Below, piece after piece: positions 1 to 5,922 of a stretch of 30,726 nucleotides of DNA. Each line of letters begins with the position of its first letter. The first letter of the stretch is position 1. A model generated the notes under the pieces. The model ran no database searches and was not told the DNA's origin. It saw only the letters and a list, made by a program, of their open reading frames with translations. Both the position numbers and the translations under genes were made by a program. Source of the DNA: Fimenecus sp045613685 (lineage in GTDB: Bacteria > Bacillota > Clostridia > Oscillospirales > Acutalibacteraceae); the NCBI GenBank assembly GCA_045613685.1, contig JAZLBL010000052.1, positions 1 to 30,726 of the forward strand. Reading direction: 5' to 3'.

Positions 1-111
1 TTCACTGAGTCCCTTTTCAGCAATCTGAGTTTCAAGAGCCTCAATAATTGCCTGGCTGTTTGAAGAGGTACAACCGGTACCGCCGCAAACAAGTACGTGT
101 GAACGATACAT
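1..111 (-). CDS. hndC: NADP-reducing hydrogenase subunit HndC / NuoF-like (partial, N-terminus only)
   Basis: Only the first 37 codons lie in the window; the gene continues off the left edge. The product starts MYRSHVLVCGGTGCTSS, the typical opening of the thioredoxin-like [2Fe-2S] domain found at the N-terminus of NuoF-type flavoprotein subunits of NAD(P)-dependent or electron-bifurcating [FeFe] hydrogenases. Cys9 and Cys14 are visible as likely cluster ligands. The ATG is preceded by an AAGGAGG ribosome site at about 117-123. It is the last visible gene of a minus-strand operon whose order (NuoE-like, ATPase-like, 2Fe-2S, NuoF-like) matches the hnd operons. The FMN/NADH-binding part and the catalytic hydrogenase subunit should lie outside the window. 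Confidence 0.85.
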   Translation of the reverse strand, partial: MYRSHVLVCGGTGCTSSNSQAIIEALETQIAEKGLSE

Positions 112-123
112 TATGTTTCCTCC

Positions 124-486
124 TTATTTAACTGTATATTCGACAACAGGATTACCGTTAACGATGTGTTCATTAACAACCTTTGCCACTTTATCAGCTG
201 TCATTTTAACATAAGTTACTTTTTCTTTACCTGGTTGGATTACTTCAACGATTGGCTCATATTGGCACATACCGATACAACCTGTCTGTGAAACTGTAAC
301 CCCTTTAAGATTTCTTTTTGCAACTTCGTCAACGAATGCATTAAGAACAGGACGAGCGCCTGCTGCGATACCGCAAGTTGCCATACCAACAACAACTCTG
401 ATTGCGTCGTCGCCTGTGTCTTCACGAACTGTCATCTTCTGCATTGTTGCTTCTTTAATTGCCATAAGTTCTGCAAGAGTTTTCAT
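124..486 (-). CDS. hndB: [2Fe-2S] ferredoxin-like hydrogenase subunit HndB
   Basis: A 120-residue thioredoxin-fold [2Fe-2S] protein. The segment VGMATCGIAAGARPVL (about 33-48) and QTGCIGMCQYEP (67-78) are characteristic of HndB-type subunits, which pass electrons between the NuoE/NuoF-like diaphorase part and the hydrogenase. Three cysteines are visible (38, 70, 74) rather than four as in NuoE; I believe this is usual in the subfamily but could not check. The start codon overlaps the stop of the upstream ATPase-like gene by 4 bases (ATGA), and hndC begins 12 bases downstream, so translation is probably coupled. Cytoplasmic; no signal peptide or membrane segment. Confidence 0.85.
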   Translation of the reverse strand: MKTLAELMAIKEATMQKMTVREDTGDDAIRVVVGMATCGIAAGARPVLNAFVDEVAKRNLKGVTVSQTGCIGMCQYEPIVEVIQPGKEKVTYVKMTADKVAKVVNEHIVNGNPVVEYTVK

Positions 487-1025
487 TTATAGAGCACCTC
501 CGTGTTTTCTTTAATAAATTCAAGTATCCACTGTGAAACTTCATATGTATCAAGTGGAACATCACCCAAAATTGCTTTAAGTTCTCGGGTATCACAAACA
601 AATTCTTTTTCGTCCACTTTGTGTTTATAAACAAAGTCACGGTCAGTATTCATTGTGATTAACATCTGTATAGTGCTTGCCACATCACCAAGTGGTGTGA
701 AATCAACACTATCCGTCTTGAAAAATGCACGAGTTTCAGTACCGACACCTAACTTCGATTTTATTTCAAGACTGCCACCCGTCTGCTCTGCTGCCATTTT
801 AAAAAGTGGAATACCCATACCAACTTTTCGAGTTGTTCTTGTTGTAAAGAACGGGTCAATTACACTTTTCACTTGTTCCTCACTCATACCTTTGCCGTTG
901 TCATAAATACCAATGAGCAATGTGTGCTCCACAGTATTCTCCAAAACCTCAATAGTTATAAGTGATGCATTAGCAGTTATTGAATTTTGGGCAATATCTA
1001 AAATATTTAGAGATAGTTCTCTCAT
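483..1025 (-). CDS. HATPase_c-fold ATP-binding protein in the hydrogenase operon
   Basis: A 180-residue protein with a GHKL/HATPase_c fold: an N-box-like segment NILDIAQNS with Asn14, a G1-type box DNGKGM (42-47), and a G2-like box GMGIPL (69-74) in an order typical of histidine kinase and anti-sigma-factor ATPases. There is no phosphoacceptor histidine domain, no sensor and no membrane segment, so it is not a complete two-component kinase. Residues about 110-180 form an extra C-terminal region that I do not recognise. It is locked between hndA (1-base TAATG overlap) and hndB (4-base overlap), so it is made with the hydrogenase. From memory this arrangement recurs in clostridial hnd/hyd operons, but the role is unknown: regulation or assembly are guesses. 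Confidence 0.8.
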   Translation of the reverse strand: MRELSLNILDIAQNSITANASLITIEVLENTVEHTLLIGIYDNGKGMSEEQVKSVIDPFFTTRTTRKVGMGIPLFKMAAEQTGGSLEIKSKLGVGTETRAFFKTDSVDFTPLGDVASTIQMLITMNTDRDFVYKHKVDEKEFVCDTRELKAILGDVPLDTYEVSQWILEFIKENTEVLYK

Positions 1026-1522
1026 TATGCCATATATTTTTCAAGAATACCTGGGATATCGTCGCCTGTGAGCTTACCGTAAACTTCATCGTTAACTGTA
1101 AGAACAGGAGCAAGTCCGCAAGCACCGATACAACGGCAAGCTTCAAGAGAGAATTTGCCATCAGCAGTACATTCGTCAGGACCGATACCAAGTTTTTCTG
1201 AAATTCTGTCAACAAGGTCTTGTGCACCCTTAACATAACAAGCTGTACCAAGACAAACTGAAATGTTATATTCACCCTTTGGTGAAAGTGAGAACTGTGC
1301 ATAGAAGGTTGATACGCCATAAACTTTTTCGAGCGGAACATCCATACCCTCTGCAATCATTACTTGAACCTCATAAGGAAGATATCCGTAAATACCTTGT
1401 GCTTCTTGCATTACGTGCATAAGCATGCTTTTATCATCCTTATTTGCTTCAATAACAGCTTTAAGCTGTGCTTCTTGCTCAGCTGTTCCCTTAAATGGAA
1501 GTGAACTGATTTTTTTGAGCAT
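1025..1522 (-). CDS. hndA: NADP-reducing hydrogenase subunit HndA / NuoE-like [2Fe-2S] protein
   Basis: A 165-residue NuoE-family subunit (24 kDa type). A helical N-terminal part (1-80, with QEAQGIYGYLP and VYGVSTFYAQF) is followed by a thioredoxin-like [2Fe-2S] domain whose ligands are visible as Cys90, Cys95, Cys131 and Cys135 in VCLGTACYVKGA and CRCIGACGLAP. In the family this subunit relays electrons from the flavin subunit in NAD(P)-linked hydrogenases. It is the first gene of the minus-strand operon: a strong AAGGAGGAAACC ribosome site lies just upstream and a promoter at 1638-1666. Hydrogenase context is inferred from the operon order; a formate dehydrogenase diaphorase is the main alternative, less likely given the neighbouring HndB. 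Confidence 0.88.
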   Translation of the reverse strand: MLKKISSLPFKGTAEQEAQLKAVIEANKDDKSMLMHVMQEAQGIYGYLPYEVQVMIAEGMDVPLEKVYGVSTFYAQFSLSPKGEYNISVCLGTACYVKGAQDLVDRISEKLGIGPDECTADGKFSLEACRCIGACGLAPVLTVNDEVYGKLTGDDIPGILEKYMA

Positions 1523-1548
1523 TTTAGGTTTCCTCCTTTTAAAATAAT

Positions 1549-1564
1549 GGTAATTTCCATTACC
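1549..1564. promoter_or_regulatory. short inverted repeat next to the hndA ribosome site
   Basis: GGTAAT-TTCC-ATTACC is a perfect 6-bp inverted repeat with a 4-base spacer, about 10 bases upstream of the hndA Shine-Dalgarno sequence. It could be a small operator or a weak RNA hairpin near the ribosome site. Its function is not known. Confidence 0.35.
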
Positions 1565-1582
1565 CCTTTAAATACTTTTTTA

Positions 1583-1601
1583 TGTGACAAAACTTGTCAC
1601 A
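1583..1601. promoter_or_regulatory. perfect 8-3-8 inverted repeat in the hnd leader (candidate operator)
   Basis: TGTGACAA-AAC-TTGTCACA is an uninterrupted 8-bp inverted repeat with a 3-base centre. It starts about 30 bases downstream of the predicted hnd transcription start, in a position where a bound repressor could block transcription. The half-site TGTGACA resembles Crp/Fnr-type half sites, but the 9-base gap between TGTGA and TCACA is longer than the 6 bases of a CRP site, and it is not a standard Rex site. No U-tract follows, so it is not a terminator. Confidence 0.55.
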
Positions 1602-1637
1602 AACACACAATATTTCATTATAATCGTGCATGTTAAA

Positions 1638-1666
1638 ATTATAACAGACTTCTGTTTAAATGTCTA
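1638..1666 (-). promoter_or_regulatory. sigma-A promoter of the hnd operon
   Basis: On the minus strand TAGACA (1661-1666) and TATAAT (1638-1643) are separated by 17 bases, and the -10 is preceded by TG plus one base (TGTTATAAT, extended -10). Transcription should start near 1631, leaving a leader of about 110 bases before hndA. Confidence 0.7.
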
Positions 1667-1739
1667 TTAATTTTTTCGTTTTTTTGCATATTTATTAGTA
1701 TTATTATTTTTTATTATATATAAATCTACATTTTTGTAA

Positions 1740-3032
1740 TTATTGACAAATAACTAACAGGGATTTCATAATATCGGTAACATCTTTAAGAGAATTTATT
1801 GAAACTGATGACACCGAAAAGGCAATCTCACCTTTTTCGCCTGAATTAATTACAGAAATTCCATTGTCATAAAGTATCTCATAAATTTGCTCATTTGTAA
1901 GTCCTAAATCAAAAACACAACGGACATAGAGTGGTGAATCCGATTTCAAAATTTTCACTTTTTCACCGAATTTCTGCAATAGTAAATCCCCCAGCATTTT
2001 TGATTTTTGCATATATAATTTTCTTGATTTTCTTATTTGTGAATTCAGGTGACCGTCACGGATATAACTGCAAAGTGCTATTTGGTCAACCTTGCCAACA
2101 GTTTGATTATAAAGCTCACTTTTCTGTTTGTATTCATTTGAAAAGCTATCTGGCAAAATCATAAAACTTATTCTAATTGATGGTAACAAAAGTTTCGAAA
2201 ATGTGCCTAAATATACCACATTTTCGCCACCGTCAAGACCTTGCAAAGATGGGGTTGGACGATTGAAATAACGAAACTCGCTACCATAGTCATCTTCAAT
2301 TATGAGCTTATTATTTTCTCTTGCAAATTCCACAAGTGAAAATCGTTCCTGCACCGTCATTGTATCACCTGTTATGCCCCTATATGACGGTGAAACATAG
2401 AGAATATTGCTCTTTTCTTTTGGCAATATTTTATAGCCATAGTCTTTAAAAATTGCCATACCCTGCTTATAATTTTCATCATCAAAGCATACTGTTTTTC
2501 GGCTTTTAAGCAATGGGCAAAGAATGTTTAAAAGTGCTTGCACACCTGCACCGATTACAATATTTTCTTCATTGCAGACACAATTTCTCGTTTCTTGCAC
2601 ATATTTTGCAATCTCACGACGAAGTTCAATTTCGCCCTGTGGCTCACCATAAAAAAGCAGTTTTTCGGTCTGACGCAAGGCACTTTTTACATAGCGTCGC
2701 CATATATCCATATTAAAACTTTCGCTGTCGACACCCGACGAAGAAAAGTCATAAACAATCTTATTTTCATTATCTTTTTTTATCTCTTTTGGAGTTGTTG
2801 TTTTGAGGCTTATCCCCCTTTTTGAAACATAATATCCGCTTTGACTTTTTGGCATTATGTAACCATCATCACAAAGACACATAAATGCAGATTCAACCGT
2901 TGTTTTGCTCACATTTCGCTCTTCTGCACAACGACGGATTGACGGCAATTTCATACCTTCGGTGAGTTTGCCATCTTCGATTAAATTTTTATAATAATCA
3001 TAAATCTGCATATATAATTTTTCGTTTTTCAC
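1740..3032 (-). CDS. pdxR: MocR/PdxR-type GntR transcriptional regulator with aminotransferase-like domain
   Basis: A 430-residue MocR-family regulator. Residues 1-70 form a GntR winged helix (LPSIRRCAEERNVSKTTVESAF), and residues about 90-430 a fold-type I aminotransferase domain. Features of the PLP site are visible: EDDYGSEFRY (246-255) and the Schiff-base lysine Lys280 in LGTFSKLLLPSIRI. In this family the aminotransferase domain usually senses PLP rather than catalysing transamination. It is divergent from pdxK with a 101-base gap, so regulation of pyridoxal salvage by PLP level is the natural reading (inference). The start is a GTG with AAGGGGA upstream. No strong terminator is seen after its stop; 1565-1739 is otherwise AT-rich. 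Confidence 0.85.
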   Translation of the reverse strand: MKNEKLYMQIYDYYKNLIEDGKLTEGMKLPSIRRCAEERNVSKTTVESAFMCLCDDGYIMPKSQSGYYVSKRGISLKTTTPKEIKKDNENKIVYDFSSSGVDSESFNMDIWRRYVKSALRQTEKLLFYGEPQGEIELRREIAKYVQETRNCVCNEENIVIGAGVQALLNILCPLLKSRKTVCFDDENYKQGMAIFKDYGYKILPKEKSNILYVSPSYRGITGDTMTVQERFSLVEFARENNKLIIEDDYGSEFRYFNRPTPSLQGLDGGENVVYLGTFSKLLLPSIRISFMILPDSFSNEYKQKSELYNQTVGKVDQIALCSYIRDGHLNSQIRKSRKLYMQKSKMLGDLLLQKFGEKVKILKSDSPLYVRCVFDLGLTNEQIYEILYDNGISVINSGEKGEIAFSVSSVSINSLKDVTDIMKSLLVICQ

Positions 3033-3088
3033 TACTAACTGTCCCCTTAAAAATTCTAAAATTTGTATATTTTATTAAAGACACTTTT

Positions 3089-3103
3089 AGTATATTATAT
3101 ACT
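3089..3103. promoter_or_regulatory. palindrome in the pdxR-pdxK divergent intergenic region
   Basis: AGTATA-TTA-TATACT is a perfect 6-3-6 inverted repeat about 30 bases before the pdxK start, overlapping -10-like TATATT/TATTAT sequences. It is a candidate regulator site, though PdxR proteins are usually reported to bind direct repeats, so assignment to PdxR is uncertain. Confidence 0.35.
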
Positions 3104-3133
3104 CATAATCCACACAAATCAAGGGGTGAAAAT

Positions 3134-3958
3134 ATGAAAAAAATTGCAGTTATCAACGACCTTTCTGGTTTTGGTAAATGCTCACTTTCTGTGGCATTAC
3201 CAATCATCTCTGCTATGGGGATTGAATGCAACCCCATACCCACTGCAATTCTTTCAAATCAAACGGGTTTTGACGATTTTCATTCAGTTGATTTCACCGA
3301 CCATTTGACCCCATATATTGATGTGTGGAAGAAGCAAAATGTGCAATTTGACGCTATCTTAACAGGCTATCTTGCAAGTGAAAAACAGGTCGATATAATC
3401 ATTGATTTTATTAACCATTTCGGCAAAAATTCGCTCACTTTTGTTGACCCTGTTATGGCTGATGATGGCGTGATTTATGACACTTATGACGAAAAGCTTT
3501 GTGAAAAAGTGAAAGAGCTTACCAAAAAAGCGAATATAATCACCCCTAATCTTACAGAATTATGTATTCTCTGCGGTGCAGATTATAAAGAAATCGCAAG
3601 AGAAAATGACATTAAAAAAGTTGAAAATCTTGCTTGCTCACTTCTCAACGAAATAACAGAAACAGTTGTGGTAACAGGAATAAAAGAGAGCAACAAAATC
3701 ACAAATCTTATAGTTGAAAAATCAGGCACAAGCATTGTAAATTCTGAACTTTTAAATGGTAGTTATTCTGGCACTGGTGATATTTTTTCAAGCATTGTTT
3801 GTGGTGGAATTACAAAGGGTATGAATGTTTTGGATGCGGTTATTCTTGCAACAAATTTTATATATTGTTCAATAAAAAGCACCCCGACTACGCTCGACTA
3901 TGAGCCCGACGGAGTGAATTTCCAAAAGCACTTGGAGATGCTTATCAATGCGAAATAA
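3134..3958 (+). CDS. pdxK: pyridoxal/pyridoxamine kinase
   Basis: A 274-residue ribokinase-superfamily kinase of the pyridoxal kinase type, which phosphorylates B6 vitamers to their 5'-phosphates using ATP. Visible family features are the N-terminal INDLSGFGKCSL (7-18), FVDPVMADDG (103-112), TPNLTEL (137-143) and the GTGD motif with the likely catalytic base Asp216 in GSYSGTGDIFSS. Length is normal for the family. The ATG follows AAGGGGTG. It is the first gene of a plus-strand unit with an ECF S component (11-base overlap) and a radical SAM gene, divergent from the MocR regulator. Together these suggest uptake and trapping of pyridoxal or pyridoxine. A kinase for hydroxymethylpyrimidine (ThiD) is a related alternative, but the context favours B6. 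Confidence 0.88.
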   Translation: MKKIAVINDLSGFGKCSLSVALPIISAMGIECNPIPTAILSNQTGFDDFHSVDFTDHLTPYIDVWKKQNVQFDAILTGYLASEKQVDIIIDFINHFGKNSLTFVDPVMADDGVIYDTYDEKLCEKVKELTKKANIITPNLTELCILCGADYKEIARENDIKKVENLACSLLNEITETVVVTGIKESNKITNLIVEKSGTSIVNSELLNGSYSGTGDIFSSIVCGGITKGMNVLDAVILATNFIYCSIKSTPTTLDYEPDGVNFQKHLEMLINAK

Positions 3959-4475
3959 AAAACATCTTTTAAAAGTTACATATACGGCAATTTTCACGGC
4001 AATTATTATGCTTTGCACAATGCTTATTAAGTTTTCAACGGGGCTTGGTGAAGGTTATATACATTTTGGTGATTGCTTTATTTATTTGACCGCTTGTGTT
4101 TTACCCTTCCCCTATTGCCTTATAGCAAGTGCCATCGGTGGTGCTTTGGCAGATGTTTTAGGTGGATATGCCGTGTGGGCAATTCCAACAGCAATCATAA
4201 AAATCTTAATTGCATTGCCTTTTATGGTAGTTTGCAAAAGAAACAATTCACCAAAAATATTTAATTTAAAAGTTACATTAATGACTATCATTTCAGGTGC
4301 GATTTCAATTCTCGGCTATTTTGTTACTGAAAGTATTCTGTATTCAATAGAATCTGCAACACTTTCAATTCTTGGTAACATAATTCAAGCTGTTTCAAGT
4401 GGAATTCTCTTTATAATTGTTGCAATAGCACTTGATAAAATGAATTTTAAAAACAAAATCTCAAAAGGAGTTTAA
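3948..4475 (+). CDS. ECF transporter S component, probably for a B6 vitamer
   Basis: A 175-residue integral membrane protein with about six hydrophobic helices and small-residue-rich loops (IGGALADVLGGYAVWA, 63-78), the look of an energy-coupling-factor substrate-binding S component. Such proteins work with shared EcfA/A'/T modules, which are not in this window. The start ATG overlaps the end of pdxK by 11 bases and has GGAG ten bases upstream, so it is translated with the kinase. Placement between a pyridoxal kinase and under a PdxR-like regulator suggests pyridoxine/pyridoxal uptake (PdxU-like role). Substrate is inferred only from context; S components cannot be assigned a ligand from sequence by eye. 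Confidence 0.75.
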   Translation: MRNKKHLLKVTYTAIFTAIIMLCTMLIKFSTGLGEGYIHFGDCFIYLTACVLPFPYCLIASAIGGALADVLGGYAVWAIPTAIIKILIALPFMVVCKRNNSPKIFNLKVTLMTIISGAISILGYFVTESILYSIESATLSILGNIIQAVSSGILFIIVAIALDKMNFKNKISKGV

Positions 4476-4477
4476 AT

Positions 4478-5083
4478 ATGACTGATATTGTTTATACTTA
4501 TGGAAATCAGGCTTACTTAAATATTACTAACGCTTGCCCTTGCAGATGCACTTTCTGTATCCGCAACAATGGTGATGGCGTTGGTGAAGCTACAACCCTC
4601 TGGTTTGACCATAATCCAACTATCGAAGAAATAAAAAGTGAAATTGATAAATTTGATTTCTCAAAATATGACAATTCAATTATTATTTGTGGCTATGGTG
4701 AGCCAACCTGTGCACTGGATAATATGCTTGAAGCGTGTAGATATTTAAAGAGCAAAGGCATAAATATCCGTCTTAACACAAATGGACTTTCTGATTTAAT
4801 CAACAAGCGTGAAACTGCAAAAGAAATCTGCGAAGTGATTGACTCTGTTTCAATCAGTCTTAATGCACCAACTGCAGAAAAATATGATGCAATTACCCGT
4901 GCAAGTTTCGGCGAAAAAGCATTTGATGCAATGTTAAAATTCGCAAAGGAATGTAAGGCACTTGGCACACCTACAAAGCTTACTGTTGTTGATGTAATCA
5001 GTAAAGAAGATATTGACGATTGTCAAAAGCTTTGCGACGAAATCGGAATACCATTAAGAGTTAGAGAATATACAGCAGAATAA
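4478..5083 (+). CDS. small radical SAM protein (TatD-associated type)
   Basis: A 201-residue radical SAM protein. The [4Fe-4S]-binding CxxxCxxC motif is Cys20, Cys24 and Cys27 within NACPCRCTFCIRNNGDG, with an extra Cys22 inside it. GYGEPT (73-78) corresponds to the SAM-binding GGE-like motif. The whole sequence, including SISLNAPTAEKYD and the C-terminal IPLRVREYTAE, looks like the compact family usually annotated as TatD-associated radical SAM protein. No TatD nuclease is next to it here; it sits 2 bases after the ECF S component, with an AAAGGAG site overlapping that gene's end. The reaction is unknown, and a link to B6 salvage is only suggested by position. Confidence 0.82.
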   Translation: MTDIVYTYGNQAYLNITNACPCRCTFCIRNNGDGVGEATTLWFDHNPTIEEIKSEIDKFDFSKYDNSIIICGYGEPTCALDNMLEACRYLKSKGINIRLNTNGLSDLINKRETAKEICEVIDSVSISLNAPTAEKYDAITRASFGEKAFDAMLKFAKECKALGTPTKLTVVDVISKEDIDDCQKLCDEIGIPLRVREYTAE

Positions 5084-5100
5084 TTTAATTAACACAAAGA

Positions 5101-5138
5101 AAAATCCCCCGAGTGCAAAACTCAGGGGATTTTCTTTT
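5101..5138 (+). terminator. rho-independent terminator of the pdxK unit
   Basis: AAAATCCCC (5101-5109) and GAG (5111-5113) pair with CTC (5121-5123) and GGGGATTTT (5125-5133) around a 7-base loop with one C/A mismatch, followed by CTTTT. It lies 18 bases after the radical SAM stop. Confidence 0.85.
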
Positions 5139-5159
5139 AGGTGTGAAAGGAGTTTCAAA

Positions 5160-5339
5160 ATGAAAACATTCGTTAAATCTATTATGCTACTGTTGAATTT
5201 GTGCGTGGTGCACGATTCTGTGAACTATAAACTCTTAAATGTTCGCCACGAGCAACTGCTTTTTTATGGTTATGGATTCGGATTGCACGACGGATGTGAC
5301 CGAGCACAATTCTTCTTACCGCTTGTTCAAATGCGATAA
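5160..5339 (+). CDS. 59-codon ORF with strong ribosome site, antisense to the small membrane-protein gene
   Basis: After the terminator, GAAAGGAGTTTCAAA precedes an ATG at 5160 that opens a 59-residue frame beginning MKTFVKSIMLLLNLCVV and ending at TAA 5337-5339. Nearly all of it (from about 5182) is antisense to the 80-codon gene on the other strand, whose own promoter and ribosome site are better supported. The frame may be a remnant of a truncated gene start, a real tiny peptide, or chance. The product has no recognisable domain; residues 4-17 are hydrophobic. Confidence 0.25.
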   Translation: MKTFVKSIMLLLNLCVVHDSVNYKLLNVRHEQLLFYGYGFGLHDGCDRAQFFLPLVQMR

Positions 5340-5424
5340 CCTTATCTTCATGCATAAAACCATAAATCAAAAGTCCTGATACTAAAATTTCTATAAAAGT
5401 TGTGATTGCAAATGTTGTTGACAT
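5182..5424 (-). CDS. 80-residue single-span membrane protein behind a LexA-like box
   Basis: I do not recognise the family. The product has one N-terminal hydrophobic segment (about residues 8-22, with IEILVSGLLIYGF) followed by a strongly basic, likely cytoplasmic tail rich in Arg, Lys and His (RRIVLGHIRRAIRIHNHKK). The start chosen is the ATG at 5424, eight bases after CGGAGGT; an in-frame TTG 10 codons upstream lacks such a site. A consensus promoter (5493-5520) and a GAACAAATGTTC palindrome (5469-5480) lie directly upstream, suggesting SOS control. Small SOS-induced membrane proteins often inhibit division (YneA, SidA types), but this one has no LysM domain and that role is a guess. It is monocistronic. 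Confidence 0.65.
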   Translation of the reverse strand: MSTTFAITTFIEILVSGLLIYGFMHEDKVIAFEQAVRRIVLGHIRRAIRIHNHKKAVARGEHLRVYSSQNRAPRTNSTVA

Positions 5425-5468
5425 AAAATCTACCTCCGATTTCTTTTTGTTCAATACCGAACAAACTT

Positions 5469-5480
5469 GAACAAATGTTC
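5469..5480. promoter_or_regulatory. LexA (DinR)-like SOS box
   Basis: GAACAAATGTTC matches the core GAAC-RNRY-GTTC of the Gram-positive LexA operator; the flanking bases (T...T) differ from the full CGAAC...GTTCG. It lies just downstream of the predicted start site of the promoter at 5493-5520, a good place for repression. An imperfect second copy (CGAACATTTGTAT on the minus strand, about 5521-5532) abuts the -35. Confidence 0.6.
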
Positions 5481-5492
5481 TTTACAAGTCAT

Positions 5493-5520
5493 ATTATAGA
5501 CCAAAATTTTAAAAAGTCAA
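5493..5520 (-). promoter_or_regulatory. promoter of the 80-residue membrane-protein gene
   Basis: On the minus strand TTGACT (5515-5520) and TATAAT (5493-5498) are separated by 16 bases; the expected start near 5486 gives a leader of about 60 bases containing the LexA-like box and CGGAGGT. Confidence 0.7.
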
Positions 5521-5550
5521 TACAAATGTTCGTAAAATTTTATATATTCA

Positions 5551-5566
5551 GTCCGAATTTTCGGAC
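5551..5566. repeat. perfect palindrome GTCCGAA-TT-TTCGGAC
   Basis: A 7-2-7 inverted repeat in AT-rich intergenic DNA, upstream of the promoter at 5493-5520. There is no U-tract suggesting termination in either direction. It is a candidate operator or hairpin of unknown purpose. Confidence 0.4.
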
Positions 5567-5608
5567 ATATATTGCAAATCTTGTACAATTATTTTCTTTT
5601 GTAAGTCT

Positions 5609-5637
5609 ATGCTAACACAATATATTGTGTTTGTCAA
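5609..5637 (-). promoter_or_regulatory. second upstream promoter with an 18-bp palindrome filling its spacer
   Basis: On the minus strand TTGACA (5632-5637) and TAGCAT (5609-5614) are 17 bases apart. The perfect palindrome AACACAATATATTGTGTT (5614-5631) occupies essentially the whole spacer, the layout of a repressor-controlled promoter. The transcript would run into the 80-residue membrane-protein gene about 180 bases away, or be a short non-coding RNA. Confidence 0.45.
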
Positions 5638-5725
5638 TATGTTTTTATACAATATATTTGATTTTGCACGAAAACGCAAAATGTTTTTAATAAAAACAAT
5701 AATTTCGTTCATTTGTTCGTTTTTT

Positions 5726-5922
5726 GACAAATTTGAATTTGTTTAATTGATTTAATAGTGTTGTTTCGCCTCCCTCTGACGAGGGAGGTGGCACGAGCAA
5801 AGCGAGTGACGGAAGGAGAGAAAGGATTTTGACTACCCCTCAGTCGCTACGCGACAGCTCCCCTGACAAGGGGAGCCGAGAATATCTTTTCATTAAATCA
5901 ATTCGACAAACCCCAATTTATC
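5726..5922. mobile_element. MITE-like element, copy A (197 bp)
   Basis: A non-coding element bounded by imperfect terminal inverted repeats of about 31 bp (5726-5756 and 5892-5922; 25 of 31 positions match, outer ends GACAAATTTG... and GATAAATTGG...). The GC-rich core 5768-5884 contains several hairpins: CCTCCCTC-TGAC-GAGGGAGG (5769-5788), GTCGC-TAC-GCGAC and GCTCCCC-TGACAA-GGGGAGC. The core recurs almost unchanged in copy B at 13652-13911. No transposase and no clear target duplication was seen. It lies between the promoter region of the small membrane-protein gene and obgE. A 61-codon frame within it is not a gene. Confidence 0.75.

Noticed and set aside
1583..1601. Standard CRP or Rex site
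   Set aside because: TGTGA and TCACA are 9 rather than 6 bases apart, and the TTGTTAA...TTAACAA pattern of Rex is missing, so only an unnamed operator is reported.
5697..5722. Further LexA boxes (CGTTCATTTGTTCG)
   Set aside because: The two half-sites are in direct rather than inverted orientation and do not form GAAC-N4-GTTC.
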